This document shows positions 49,213-58,234 of a stretch of DNA of 64,000 nt, one piece after another. Within the stretch, counting starts at the first letter, position 1; every line of letters begins with the position of its first letter. This stretch comes from Streptomyces sp. GQFP (GTDB lineage Bacteria; Actinomycetota; Actinomycetes; Streptomycetales; Streptomycetaceae): contig NZ_CP089312.1 in the NCBI RefSeq assembly GCF_021545335.1, positions 310,001 through 374,000 on the forward strand, read 5' to 3'. Below the pieces are notes generated by a model that made no database searches, was not told the DNA's origin, and saw nothing but the letters and a program-made list of their open reading frames with translations. A program made the position numbers and the translations under genes.

Positions 49213-50115
49213 ATGACCGTCGCCTCCACCAGCCCACCCCTGCGTCGACCACGCGGCGACGGCGCGCTCGCGGCGCTGTTCGTCGCCCCGGCGATGCTGG
49301 GCTTCCTGGTGTTCCTGCTCTGGCCGACGCTGCGGGGCGTCTACCTGAGCTTCACGCGCTTCAACCTGCTGACCCCGGCCGAGTGGGTGGGGCTCGACAA
49401 TTATGTCCGAATGGTCAACGACCCCATCTTCTGGGACTCGTTGACGGTGACCGTCGAGTACGTCGTCATCAACATAGGTGTGCAGACGGTGTCGGCACTC
49501 GCCATCGCCGTGTTGCTCCAGCGGCTGACCCAGTCGGCGGTGCTCCGCGGGATCGTGCTCACCCCGTATCTGATGTCGAACATCGTCGCGGGCATCGTCT
49601 GGCTCTGGATCCTCGACACCCAGCTCGGCATCGGCAACGAGATCATCGCGGGCCTCGGCTTCGACCGGATCCCGTTCCTCGCGGACGAGACCTGGGCGAT
49701 CCCGACGATCGCGCTGATCAACGTCTGGCGGCACGTCGGCTACACCGCGCTGCTGCTCTTCGCCGGGCTCCAGGCCATCCCGAACGACATGTACGAGGCG
49801 GCCAAGGTGGACGGGGCGAGCGAGTGGCGGATGTTCTGGCGCATCACGATGCCCCTGCTGCGGCCGATCCTCGCGGTGGTGCTGATCATGACGGTGATCG
49901 GCTCGTTCCAGGTGTTCGACACGGTCGCGGTGACGACGGCGGGCGGTCCGGCGAACGCCACCAACGTCCTGCAGTACTACATCTACGGCTCCGCCTTCGG
50001 CCGCTTCCAGTTCGGCTACGCCTCCGCGATGTCGGTGGCCCTGCTGGTCGTGCTGAGCGCGATCACCTTCCTCCAGTACCGGCTCACCCGGGCCGGCCAC
50101 ACCGACCTCGGCTGA
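49213..50115 (+). CDS. Sugar ABC transporter permease, MalF type
   Basis: 300 aa, ATG 49213 (GGGAG upstream). Six membrane helices; family opening LFVAPAMLGFLVFLLWPTLR; EAA loop YEAAKVDGASEWRMFWRITM. First gene of a four-gene operon: permease, permease, binding protein, oxidoreductase. Unusual order, as the binding-protein gene follows the permeases. No ATPase gene is present, so it probably uses a shared ATPase. Confidence 0.92.
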   Translation: MTVASTSPPLRRPRGDGALAALFVAPAMLGFLVFLLWPTLRGVYLSFTRFNLLTPAEWVGLDNYVRMVNDPIFWDSLTVTVEYVVINIGVQTVSALAIAVLLQRLTQSAVLRGIVLTPYLMSNIVAGIVWLWILDTQLGIGNEIIAGLGFDRIPFLADETWAIPTIALINVWRHVGYTALLLFAGLQAIPNDMYEAAKVDGASEWRMFWRITMPLLRPILAVVLIMTVIGSFQVFDTVAVTTAGGPANATNVLQYYIYGSAFGRFQFGYASAMSVALLVVLSAITFLQYRLTRAGHTDLG

Positions 50116-50140
50116 CCGGACCGGAAGGAGCACGCACACC

Positions 50141-51082
50141 ATGACAACGCTGACCACACCGGCCCCGACACCCACCCCCACCAAGGCGACCGTACGACCG
50201 CTGCGGCGCGGGCCCTCCCTCGGGCGGATCGCCGCCTGGGCGGTGCTGGCCGCGATCCTGCTGGTCACCCTGCTGCCGTTCTACTGGATCCTGCGCACCG
50301 CCCTGTCCACCAACACCGGCCTCGCGGCGAACCCCTCCGACCCGCTGCCGGTGGGCCTCACCACCGGCGGGTTCGAGCGGGCGCTCGGGCTCCAGTCGAC
50401 CAAGGAGGCCATCGCGCAGGGCGGCGCGGGCGGCGGCCTGGACTTCTGGCGCTATCTCCTCAACTCGGTGCTCGTGTCGACCCTGATCACCGGCTGCCAG
50501 ATCTTCTTCTCGGCGATGGCCGCGTACGCCTTCGCCCGGCTGCGCTGGCGCGGCCGGGACACGGTCTTCGGGCTCTTCCTGGCGGGCCTGATGGTCCCGG
50601 CGATCTTCACCCTGCTGCCGAACTTCGTCCTGATCAAGCAACTCGGCCTGGTGGACAACCTGTTGGGGATCGCGCTGCCGACGATGTTCATGACGCCGTT
50701 CGCGGTGTTCTTCCTGCGCCAGTTCTTCATGAACATCCCGCGCGAGGTCGAGGAGGCGGCGCTGCTCGACGGCGCGGGCAAGATCCGCGTCTTCTTCCGG
50801 GTGCTGCTGCCGATGGCGTCCACACCGGTCATCACGCTCTCGATCCTGACGTACATCACCGCCTGGAACGACTACTTCTGGCCGCTGATGGTGTCGTACA
50901 GCGACAGTTCACGGGTTCTCACGGTGGCGCTGGCGATCTTCCGGGCACAGACACCCCAGACCGGAGTCGACTGGTCGGGGCTGATGGCGGCGACGCTCAT
51001 CGCCGCGCTGCCGATGCTGGTGCTGTTCGCGTGCTTCGCACGGCGCATCGTGAGTTCCATCGGCTTCACGGGGATCAAGTGA
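50141..51082 (+). CDS. Sugar ABC transporter permease, MalG type
   Basis: 313 aa, ATG 50141, with GGAAGGAG upstream and 25 nt after the partner permease. Six helices; EAA loop EEAALLDGAGKIRVFFRVLL. The outer loop after the first helix is long (NTGLAANPSDPLPVGLTTGG). CUT1 MalG-type permease working with the two neighbours. Confidence 0.92.
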   Translation: MTTLTTPAPTPTPTKATVRPLRRGPSLGRIAAWAVLAAILLVTLLPFYWILRTALSTNTGLAANPSDPLPVGLTTGGFERALGLQSTKEAIAQGGAGGGLDFWRYLLNSVLVSTLITGCQIFFSAMAAYAFARLRWRGRDTVFGLFLAGLMVPAIFTLLPNFVLIKQLGLVDNLLGIALPTMFMTPFAVFFLRQFFMNIPREVEEAALLDGAGKIRVFFRVLLPMASTPVITLSILTYITAWNDYFWPLMVSYSDSSRVLTVALAIFRAQTPQTGVDWSGLMAATLIAALPMLVLFACFARRIVSSIGFTGIK

Positions 51083-51114
51083 CGGCGTCGACCGGGTCAA
51101 CGGAGAGGACTGAC

Positions 51115-52470
51115 ATGCGAATTCGTACGGTCGTTGCGCTGACCGGGGCCCTGGCGCTGTCCCTCGTGACCGGTTGCGCCCAGGGCGGGGCGGCCGGGTC
51201 GTCGTCGGACACGGTGACCTACTGGCTGTGGGACGCCAACCAGCAACCCGCCTACCAGGCCTGTGCGAAGGACTTCCAGAAGGAGAACCCCGGACTGACG
51301 GTGAAGATCACCCAGTTGGGCTGGGACGACTACTGGACCAAACTCACCGCGAGCTTCATCGCGGGCACCCAGCCGGACGTGTTCACCGACCACATCGTGA
51401 AGTTCGGCCAGTTCGCCGATCTGAAGGTCCTCGAACCGCTCGACGACCTCGGCATCGACGAGTCCGCCTACCAGCCCGGCCTCGCCGCCAACTGGATCGG
51501 CCAGGACGGCCACCGCTACGGCACCCCGAAGGACTGGGACACCGTCGCCCTCTTCTACAACCGGAAACTGACGGACGCCGCAGGTCTCCCGGCCGCACAG
51601 CTCAACGACCTGTCCTGGAACCCGGAGGACGGCGGCACCTTCGAGAAGGCGATCGCGCACCTCACGGTCGACGAGAACGGCAAGCGGGGCGACGAGCCCG
51701 GCTTCGACAAGGGCAAGGTCAAGGTGTACGGCCTCGCCACCAACGGCGCCGGTGACGGTGACGGCCAGACCCAGTGGAGCACGTTCGCCGCCTCGGCGGG
51801 CTGGACCTACACGAACGAGAAGCGCTGGGGCACCGAGTACCAGTACGACAGCAAGACCTTCCAGTCGGTCATCAAGTGGTACTTCGGCCTGGCGAAGAAG
51901 GGCTACATGGCCCCCTTCACGGACTACAACATCGCGTCCAACCAGGCCAACACCCAGGTCGCCTCGGGCAAGGCGGCAGCGGCGTTCGACGGCGCCTGGA
52001 TGATCTCGTCGTACGACGGCTTCAAGGGCCTGGACATCGCCACCGCCGTCACTCCGGCCGGGCCGACCGGCAAGCGGGCGACGATGATGAACGGCCTCGC
52101 CGACTCCATCACCAAGGGCGCCCACAACAAGGCGGGCGCCAAGAAGTGGGTGCGGTATCTGGCCTCCGCCAAGTGCCAGCGCACGGTGGGGGGTTACGGG
52201 ACCGTCTTCCCGGCCACGCCCGACGGCACGAAGGCCGCCGTGGCCGCGTACAAGAAGAAGGGCATCGACGTCTCGGCGTTCACCAGGCCGGTCGCCGACG
52301 AGAAGGCCGGCGGGAAGGAGTTCGCCACCTTCTCCTACCCGATCACCAACTACGCGGCGGACGTCTTCGCGTTGATGCATCCGGCCATGCAGGACATCTA
52401 CGGCAACGGCAGGTCTGTGACCAGCCTCGACCGGACCAACAGCCAGATCAATCTCATTCTCGGACAGTGA
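51115..52470 (+). CDS. Sugar ABC transporter substrate-binding lipoprotein
   Basis: 451 aa, ATG 51115, with GGAGAGGA 5 nt upstream. Lipobox LSLVTGCAQGG (Cys at about 20). Family 1 binding-protein fold (TVTYWLWDANQQPAYQACAK, later KAAAAFDGAWMISSYDGFKG). Captures the sugar for the two upstream permeases. The oxidoreductase gene starts 13 nt after its stop, so the substrate is probably a sugar or polyol that is oxidised after uptake. Confidence 0.92.
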   Translation: MRIRTVVALTGALALSLVTGCAQGGAAGSSSDTVTYWLWDANQQPAYQACAKDFQKENPGLTVKITQLGWDDYWTKLTASFIAGTQPDVFTDHIVKFGQFADLKVLEPLDDLGIDESAYQPGLAANWIGQDGHRYGTPKDWDTVALFYNRKLTDAAGLPAAQLNDLSWNPEDGGTFEKAIAHLTVDENGKRGDEPGFDKGKVKVYGLATNGAGDGDGQTQWSTFAASAGWTYTNEKRWGTEYQYDSKTFQSVIKWYFGLAKKGYMAPFTDYNIASNQANTQVASGKAAAAFDGAWMISSYDGFKGLDIATAVTPAGPTGKRATMMNGLADSITKGAHNKAGAKKWVRYLASAKCQRTVGGYGTVFPATPDGTKAAVAAYKKKGIDVSAFTRPVADEKAGGKEFATFSYPITNYAADVFALMHPAMQDIYGNGRSVTSLDRTNSQINLILGQ

Positions 52471-52482
52471 AAGGCACACTTC

Positions 52483-53685
52483 ATGACGTTCTCCCTCGGC
52501 ATCGTGGGCGCCGGGCAGTTCTCCGGCCAGTTCGCCAAGCTGTTCCTCGCCCATCCGGGCGTCGGCGAGGTGTACGTGACCGACCTCCTGCCGGAGCGGG
52601 CGGAGCAACTGGCCGCAGCGGAAGGCCTGTCGGGCACCTTCCCCTCGTACGAGGCGATGCTTGAGTCGCCGGCGGTCGACGCGGTGGCGATCTTCACCCA
52701 GCGCTGGACGCACGGCCCGCTGGTCCTCCAGGGGCTCGGCGCGGGCAAGCACGTGTACTCGGCGGTGCCGATGGCGATCAGCGCGGAGGAGATCGGCGCG
52801 ATCATCGACGCCGTACGGGCCACCGGGCTCACCTACATGATGGGTGAGACGAGTCAGTACAACCCGGCGACCGTCCACGCCCGCAACCGGATAGCGGAGG
52901 GCGCCTTCGGCAGGCTCTTCTACGCCGAGGGCGACTACGTCCACGACATGGACCTCGGGTTCTACGAGGCCTACCGGTACAGCGGCGGCGAGAACTGGAA
53001 GGCGACCGCCAGCTATCCCCCGCTCCTCTACCCGACGCACTCGGTGGGCGGGGTGCTCGGCGCCTGGCAGACGCACGCGGTGAGCGTGTCGGCGATCGGG
53101 GTGCGGGACGAGCGCGGCGACGGGGTGTTCGACAAGGAGGTCAGCCAGTTCGGCAACGACTTCTCGAACGCGAGCGCGCTGTTCGAGGTCGCGGGCGGCG
53201 GTTCGTTCCGCACGAACGAGTTCCGGCGCGTCGGCTACCCCTCGCAGATCCGGGAGTCGCGGTTCCGGTTCTTCGGTACGGACGCGAGCATGGAGCAGCT
53301 CGCCACGGTCGCCTTCTGGCAGGACAAGAAAGGGGTCACGGACATCAGCGAGCTGCTGGAACCCAAGCCCACCATGGCTCCTGACGATCCGTCACTCCAG
53401 CACATCGCCCCGGACCTGCGAGCCGCGTTCACCTCGGGCTCGGCTCCGGTGCACGACCGCTCGCGCCTCCCGAGGGAGTTCGACAACCTGCACAACGGCC
53501 ACGAGGGCAGCCATCACTTCCTGGTGGACGACTTCGTGACGGCGGTCAACACTCGCACCCTGCCGACGGTGAACGCGTGGGTGGCCGCCCGCTACACCCT
53601 GCCGGGCATCGTGGCGCACGACTCGGCGCGGCAGGGCGGGGAGCGGCTGGCGATCCCGGACTTCGGGGACGCGCCCGACGCGTGA
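52483..53685 (+). CDS. Gfo/Idh/MocA family NAD(P)-dependent oxidoreductase
   Basis: 400 aa, ATG 52483. N-terminal Rossmann fold (LGIVGAGQFSGQFAKLFLAH; then DAVAIFTQRWTHG and GKHVYSAVPMAI, the position of the usual EKP motif, here SAVP). The C-terminal alpha/beta domain has MGETSQYNPATVHARNRI and PTHSVGGVLGAW with the catalytic-type His. Members oxidise or reduce sugars, inositols and sugar acids. Replacement of the canonical Glu-Lys-Pro by Ser-Ala-Val-Pro suggests altered chemistry, perhaps without the usual catalytic lysine. Last gene of the ABC operon. Confidence 0.88.
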   Translation: MTFSLGIVGAGQFSGQFAKLFLAHPGVGEVYVTDLLPERAEQLAAAEGLSGTFPSYEAMLESPAVDAVAIFTQRWTHGPLVLQGLGAGKHVYSAVPMAISAEEIGAIIDAVRATGLTYMMGETSQYNPATVHARNRIAEGAFGRLFYAEGDYVHDMDLGFYEAYRYSGGENWKATASYPPLLYPTHSVGGVLGAWQTHAVSVSAIGVRDERGDGVFDKEVSQFGNDFSNASALFEVAGGGSFRTNEFRRVGYPSQIRESRFRFFGTDASMEQLATVAFWQDKKGVTDISELLEPKPTMAPDDPSLQHIAPDLRAAFTSGSAPVHDRSRLPREFDNLHNGHEGSHHFLVDDFVTAVNTRTLPTVNAWVAARYTLPGIVAHDSARQGGERLAIPDFGDAPDA

Positions 53686-53721
53686 GCCGCGACCCTCGGT
53701 GGCGGGTGCGGCCGGGTGCTG

Positions 53722-54417
53722 TCAGGTGCCCGGCTTGCGCCCGTACACGAAGACGTCGTCGCCCTTCTTCAGGAGCGACCAGTACTTCTTGGCGGTGGTC
53801 TTCGTCATGTTGACGCAGCCGTGCGAGCCCGGCGGGTTCCACATGCTGAGGCCGACCGAGTGGAAGGCCTGGCCGCCGTCGAAGAACTGGCTGTAGGGCA
53901 TGGGGACGTCGTAGATGGACGAGACGTGGTCGATGTCCCGCCAGTAGATCTTCTTCAGTCCGGTGCGGGTCTCGTAGCCGTTGCGGCCGGTGCGGACCGG
54001 CACCGGGCCGTAGACGAGACGGCTGCCGTCCTGGATCCAGCTGAGCTGGAGCGTGAGGTTGACGCAGGCGATACGGCCCTTGTTCGTCGGGCACTTGCCT
54101 GCCTTGTTGGGCTTGTTGCCGACGGCCCGCTGCTTCAGCATCAGGTCCATCACACCCCAGGTGACGGGACCCGCGTAGCCCTGGTTGGGGGTGATGCCGT
54201 GCTTGTTCTGGAAGGCCTGGATGGCCTTGCAGTCACCCCTGGACTGCACGCCGTCGACGGGCCGCCCGAGGAACTTCTCGACCTTCTTCTGGTACGGGCC
54301 GGTCTGTGTCGTACAGCTCGCGGCCTGTGCCGGGGCGGTGCCGAGCACGAGCGTGAGCGGCGCCACCAGCGCCGTGATCCCGAGCGCGACGGCTCCTCGT
54401 CTGCGTACGTCCCCCAT
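53722..54417 (-). CDS. Secreted L,D-transpeptidase (YkuD) with peptidoglycan-binding domain
   Basis: 231 aa, ATG 54417. Signal peptide (ending TAPAQAASC). A PG_binding_1-like domain (KKVEKFLGRPVDGVQSRGDC, then IQAFQNKHGITPNQGYAGP) precedes the YkuD catalytic domain, with the active-site block HSVGLSMWNPPGSHGCVNMT containing the catalytic His and Cys. It forms 3-3 cross-links or attaches proteins to peptidoglycan outside the membrane. Normal length for small actinobacterial members. The 56-bp gap to the next gene has nothing notable. Confidence 0.92.
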   Translation of the reverse strand: MGDVRRRGAVALGITALVAPLTLVLGTAPAQAASCTTQTGPYQKKVEKFLGRPVDGVQSRGDCKAIQAFQNKHGITPNQGYAGPVTWGVMDLMLKQRAVGNKPNKAGKCPTNKGRIACVNLTLQLSWIQDGSRLVYGPVPVRTGRNGYETRTGLKKIYWRDIDHVSSIYDVPMPYSQFFDGGQAFHSVGLSMWNPPGSHGCVNMTKTTAKKYWSLLKKGDDVFVYGRKPGT

Positions 54418-54473
54418 GGTGGAACCTCTCTCGTGGGTACTGCGTGCGGGTGGTCGTGTGCGGTGTCTGCCAG

Positions 54474-55304
54474 CTAGACCGGCGTTTCGGGTGATCGGTT
54501 GTGGTAGGGCCCGAGCCGGGACGAAACGGTGACATTGCGGAACCCGGTGTTGACCGCCGTGAGGCCGCCGTCGACGCGCAGGGTGGTGCCGGTGATCCAG
54601 GCCGCGTCGCCGGAGGCGAGGAAGGCGACGGCCGCGGCGATGTCCTCCGGTTCACCGATCCGCCCCAGGGGGTACAGCTCGCGCAGCGCCTCCAACTCCC
54701 CGTCACGGCCGGCCCAGGCCGTGGTCCGTACGGTGCCCGGCTCGACCAGGTTGACGCGGACCCCGCGGGCGGCGGCGTGCCCGGCGAGGGTACGGGTGAG
54801 GGACGCGAGCCCCGCCTTGGCCGCGCTGTAGGCGTGGTTGCCGAAGGACTGGACGCCGTTCACGGAGCCGATGCTCACGACGGCGCCCCGGCCGGAGGCG
54901 ACGAGGTGCGGGAGCGCGGCCCGGCAGCAGCGGTAGGCGCCGGTCAGGGTGAGGTCGAGGTCGCGGTCCCAGGTCTCGTCGAGCTGGTCCTCGAACAGCG
55001 GGACGTCGGGCGTACAGCCGTAGGCGTTGTTGACCAGGACGTCGAGCGAGCCGAAGGAGGCGACGGCCTGGGCGACGGCGGCCTCGACCGAGGCACGGTC
55101 GGCCACGTCGCACACGAACGCCTCGGCCGCCAGGCCGCGTTCGCGCAGCGCCACCGCCGTGCGCTCGGCAGCGTCGAGGTCGACGTCGGTCACCAGGACC
55201 CGCGCGCCCTCCTCGGCCAGCCTCCGGGCGGTGGCCGCGCCGATGCCCCGGGCCGCGCCCGTGACGAGAACCCCGTAACCCGCGAAGCGCCGTGTCGGTG
55301 TCAT
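54474..55304 (-). CDS. SDR family oxidoreductase (classical)
   Basis: 276 aa, ATG 55304. Cofactor motif VLVTGAARGIGAATARRLAE (TGxxxGIG), LDVLVNNAYG (NNAG-like, here NNAYG), catalytic Ser in SIGSVNGVQS and YSAAKAGL (YxxxK). The C-terminus IGEPEDIAAAVAFLASGDAA and LRVDGGL is standard. NAD(P)-dependent alcohol/ketone oxidoreductase; substrate unknown. A tail of about 20 residues after the family end is not typical. Confidence 0.9.
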   Translation of the reverse strand: MTPTRRFAGYGVLVTGAARGIGAATARRLAEEGARVLVTDVDLDAAERTAVALRERGLAAEAFVCDVADRASVEAAVAQAVASFGSLDVLVNNAYGCTPDVPLFEDQLDETWDRDLDLTLTGAYRCCRAALPHLVASGRGAVVSIGSVNGVQSFGNHAYSAAKAGLASLTRTLAGHAAARGVRVNLVEPGTVRTTAWAGRDGELEALRELYPLGRIGEPEDIAAAVAFLASGDAAWITGTTLRVDGGLTAVNTGFRNVTVSSRLGPYHNRSPETPV

Positions 55305-55353
55305 GGACAGACGGTACTGTCCCGGAGATCAACTGGGCGGATAACGTGCGGAC

Positions 55354-55899
55354 ATGTCCGCGTTCATTCAGCAACTCCCCGCTCTCATAGGTGTCGTCAT
55401 CGGCGCGCTCGGCTCCTACTGGGCCGTCGCACGAGGGGAACGTGTCCGCTCCCGCCGTGAACGGGAGGCGCGTTGGGAGGAGCGGCTGCTCGCGGTGTAC
55501 ACGGACTACGCGCGGACGCTCAAGAAGTCGGTGTCCCTGACGTACCGGGTCGCGGCGGGCCTCGGCAACGACCCCCATCCGTATCCCCTCACCCCCGAGG
55601 AGGCAGCACCGCTTCTCGCGGAGGCCACTCTCGCCAGGGACCCGTCCGGGGAGGCACTGCTTCTGCTGGGCGACCCGACAGTGGTGGCGAAGGCGCGGGA
55701 GTGGGTGGCCGTACTGCTGGAGATGGAGCGGTTCCTGCGGGAGCGGACCGAGGATCCGCAGGCGTGGCAGGCCCTGCTGGAGCGTCAGCGGGCTGGCCGG
55801 GAGGGCTACTACGCGGCCGTACGGAACGATCTGGCCCTGCCACCGGGCCACTCGGCGCGCTGGCCGGTCCTGCCGACGGACCCGACAGGAGGCGGCTGA
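55354..55899 (+). CDS. Conserved hypothetical protein with N-terminal membrane helix, 181 aa
   Basis: 181 aa, ATG 55354, divergent from the SDR gene 49 bp away. Residues 6-26 form a membrane helix (LPALIGVVIGALGSYWAVAR). A strongly charged helical, coiled-coil-like segment follows (RVRSRREREARWEERLLAVY). The remainder is soluble and helical, ending in a Pro-rich tail. No domain recognised. Proteins of this layout are frequent in Streptomyces with no assigned function. Confidence 0.75.
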   Translation: MSAFIQQLPALIGVVIGALGSYWAVARGERVRSRREREARWEERLLAVYTDYARTLKKSVSLTYRVAAGLGNDPHPYPLTPEEAAPLLAEATLARDPSGEALLLLGDPTVVAKAREWVAVLLEMERFLRERTEDPQAWQALLERQRAGREGYYAAVRNDLALPPGHSARWPVLPTDPTGGG

Positions 55900-55906
55900 A
55901 GTACCC

Positions 55907-56839
55907 CTACCGGTATCCGCTCGCGTCCGCCGGTTTCCCCGCGTCCTGGACCTCGACCATGTAACGCCAGGCGTCCGGGCGGCTGCCGTCGAGGTCGGTG
56001 AAGCCGTACACCTGGGCGAGTTGGCCGCTGGAGAGGGACTGGCCGTTCCAGCGGGCCACGTCGGGGTCGGCCGCCAGGGCCGTCACGGCGCGGCCGACGA
56101 AGCGTGGGGTCTCCGAGATGGCGAAGTGCGGGATGCGTTCCAGGGCGTCCCGCCAGTTCTCCTCGCCGACGCCGAAGTGTTCGAGCATCATCTCGGAGCG
56201 CAGCCAGCCGGGGGTCAGCGCGACGGCGGTGGCACCGCGCGGGCCGAGTTCATGGCCGAGGGCGAAGCCCATGCGCAGGACTGACGACTTGGCGAGATCG
56301 TAGAAGAAGGAGAGCCGGTAGTTGTCCCGGTTGTATTCGGTGGTGCCGTCGGTCATCTCGACGACCAGGCCGCCGGGGTTGCGCAGCAGCAGGGGCAGGG
56401 CGTGGTGGCTGGTGATGGCGTGGGTCTCGACGGCGAGGCGCAACAGCCGCAGCCCGTTGTCCAGGTCGTGCTCCCAGACCGGGCTCTCCCACTCGAAGAG
56501 GTTCTCGCCGCCCCAGATGTCGTTGACGAGGACGTCGAGCCGGTTCTGTTCCTCGGCGATGCGCTCCACCAGGGCCTTGACCTGGGCCGGGTCGAGATGG
56601 TCGGTGGGTACGGCGATGCCGTGGCCGCCCGCCGCGGTGACCAGGTCGGCGGTGTCCTCGATGGTCTCCGGCCGGTCGTACTCGGAGCGCTGCTGCCGGG
56701 TGCTGCGTCCGGTCACGTAGACGGTGGCTCCGGCGGCCCCGAGTTCCACGGCGATGCCGCGTCCGGCGCCTCGGGTCGCCCCCGCGACCAGCGCGACCTT
56801 GCCCGTCAGGCTCCGGTTCCTGTCCTGCCGCATGTCCAT
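55907..56839 (-). CDS. SDR family oxidoreductase
   Basis: 310 aa, ATG 56839, with GGAGG 4 nt upstream; ATG 56833 is in frame as well. ALVAGATRGAGRGIAVELGA gives a variant cofactor loop (GATRGAGRG), then LDVLVNDIWGG (NDI in place of NAG) and catalytic FFYDLAKSS (YxxxK). The Asn-Asp-Ile-Trp segment marks a distinct SDR subgroup of about 300 residues. NAD(P)H-dependent, substrate unknown. Only 7 bp from the convergent 181-aa gene. Confidence 0.87.
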   Translation of the reverse strand: MDMRQDRNRSLTGKVALVAGATRGAGRGIAVELGAAGATVYVTGRSTRQQRSEYDRPETIEDTADLVTAAGGHGIAVPTDHLDPAQVKALVERIAEEQNRLDVLVNDIWGGENLFEWESPVWEHDLDNGLRLLRLAVETHAITSHHALPLLLRNPGGLVVEMTDGTTEYNRDNYRLSFFYDLAKSSVLRMGFALGHELGPRGATAVALTPGWLRSEMMLEHFGVGEENWRDALERIPHFAISETPRFVGRAVTALAADPDVARWNGQSLSSGQLAQVYGFTDLDGSRPDAWRYMVEVQDAGKPADASGYR

Positions 56840-56891
56840 GGCTCCTCCGTGCGCGATCGACGACCCGACCGACCCGGCCCGTGGACCGGCG

Positions 56892-57497
56892 TCACGTCCA
56901 GGGTGTCGCCAATTCCGGACATCCGCTGTCCGGTATTCCGCTCACGACATGCCGTAGTGCGGGCAGGTGCTCCGCCAGCGGGGCCAGACCCACGTCCTGG
57001 CGGCGTTCCTCGACCGTCTCCGGGTTGCGGATGGGGTACGGGCAGAGGGTGCCGGCGTCGATGCGGGTGCCGTAGAACTGCGGGAGGCCCAGTTCGACCG
57101 CGCAGTGGTCGGCGATGTAGGCGTGGTGCACGGCGGGGCAGCCGCCGTCCGCCACGGCCTCGGCGATCAGATCGCGGCAGGTGAGCTGGAAGCCGAGGTC
57201 GGCGGTGTGCAGCAGGATCATCAGGGCCGCCGTGGAGGCGGGCTCCCCGACCTGACCGGCCTCCGGCCAGCCGCGCCGGGCCACGGCCGCCCTGAGGGCG
57301 TCGGCGTTGGCGGCGCGGCACCGGGTGACGAAATGCCGGTTGAGGGCGGTGGGGTTCTCGCGGGCCCGGCGGGTCAGCTGCTGGTCCTCCTCGGCCCTGC
57401 GCACCAGTTCGGCGGCCAGCGCGGCCTGGGCTGCCGGTGGCGGTTCGGCCGCCGGGCCTTGTGCGTTCTCGGTCTCCATCGGCGGTGCGCTCCTCAT
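56892..57497 (-). CDS. DUF6624-like protein
   Basis: 201 aa from ATG 57497 (GGAG 6 nt upstream); ATG 57479 also has an AGGAG. After an Ala/Pro/Glu-rich start, a helical region (AQAALAAELVRRAEEDQQLT) leads to the domain ALRAAVARRGWPEAGQVGE, STAALMILLHTADLGFQL and LGLPQFYGTRIDAGTLCPYP, ending NPETVEERRQDVGLAPLAEH. The GWP, HAD and QxYGTQ-like blocks match DUF6624 proteins. Function unknown. The next gene, an anti-sigma-type ATPase, is 25 bp upstream on the same strand, so the two may be co-transcribed. Confidence 0.72.
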   Translation of the reverse strand: MRSAPPMETENAQGPAAEPPPAAQAALAAELVRRAEEDQQLTRRARENPTALNRHFVTRCRAANADALRAAVARRGWPEAGQVGEPASTAALMILLHTADLGFQLTCRDLIAEAVADGGCPAVHHAYIADHCAVELGLPQFYGTRIDAGTLCPYPIRNPETVEERRQDVGLAPLAEHLPALRHVVSGIPDSGCPELATPWT

Positions 57498-57522
57498 TCT
57501 GTTCTCCTGCCCCCGACGAGCT

Positions 57523-57942
57523 TCACGTCTTCTCTCCTGTGACCAGCGAGAACCACACCTTCTTGCCCGGGGTGCCCGGGTCCGGCGGTGCCGTGCCCCA
57601 GTCGTCCGCGAGCGCGGCGACGATGGACAGTCCCCGGCCCGACTCGGCCGCGGTGCCCGGCGTACGTGGCCGGGGCAGCCGGGGCGAGGGGTCCGAAAGG
57701 GTGACGCGCAGTTCGTGCTCGGTGTGTTCGAGTACGAGGGCGATGGCATCGGCCGGGCCGGCGCCCCCGTGCCGGACCGCGTTCGCGAACAGCTCGTCCG
57801 TCGCGAGGACGGCGTCGTCGAGCAGGTGCGAGAGCTGCCAGAGGGTGAGGTGCGCGGCCACCGTGCGCCGTACCCAGGCGGCGCACGAGGGGTGTGCGGG
57901 CACCGCGACCTGGAACAGGCGGGGCCTGCTGAGGGAAATCAA
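57523..57942 (-). CDS. ATP-binding protein, RsbW-like anti-sigma factor family
   Basis: 139 aa from TTG 57942 (GTGAGG 5 nt upstream); the wide-open frame further upstream has no suitable start. GHKL ATPase boxes: N-box LATDELFANAVRHGG, G1 AESGRGLSIVAALADDWG and the terminal GKKVWFSLV. Streptomyces has dozens of such HATPase_c_2 proteins that bind sigma factors or act in DUF397/XRE regulator loci. There is no sigma gene adjacent. It may work with the DUF6624 gene downstream or the regulator pair near 61 kb (inference). Confidence 0.85.
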   Translation of the reverse strand: MISLSRPRLFQVAVPAHPSCAAWVRRTVAAHLTLWQLSHLLDDAVLATDELFANAVRHGGAGPADAIALVLEHTEHELRVTLSDPSPRLPRPRTPGTAAESGRGLSIVAALADDWGTAPPDPGTPGKKVWFSLVTGEKT

Positions 57943-58133
57943 GGAAGCCTCACCATGTAGTTCACGTACACGTACACATCTGCGCCTGCGTCGTCCATGC
58001 GGTCCGGTCCGGTGTCGTCCACCGTCCGCCACCCGGCCCGGCACACGGAGGTGCGGCGACGGCCGGGTAAGCCAGGCGGGGATGCCGCGGGTGCCGTCAT
58101 CAGGACTCCTTCCGGTGCGCCGGAGCGCCGGTG

Positions 58134-58154
58134 GCTGTTGTCGAAGACAACAGC
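58134..58154. promoter_or_regulatory. Perfect 9-bp inverted repeat between divergent genes
   Basis: GCTGTTGTC-GAA-GACAACAGC, with outer arms CCGGT/ACCGG extending the stem to 14 pairs with one bulged G. It lies in the 292-bp gap between the ATPase gene (minus) and the SDR gene (plus). It could be an operator or a leader hairpin; no regulator gene adjoins. The rest of 57943-58234 shows nothing else clear. Confidence 0.55.
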
Positions 58155-58234
58155 ACCGGGGGGCCACCGGGACAGGGAGTGCGGGGGTTGTCCGGTTGCA
58201 TATGCGTAGTGGCGGGGGCGGTAGGTTCCCGTTC

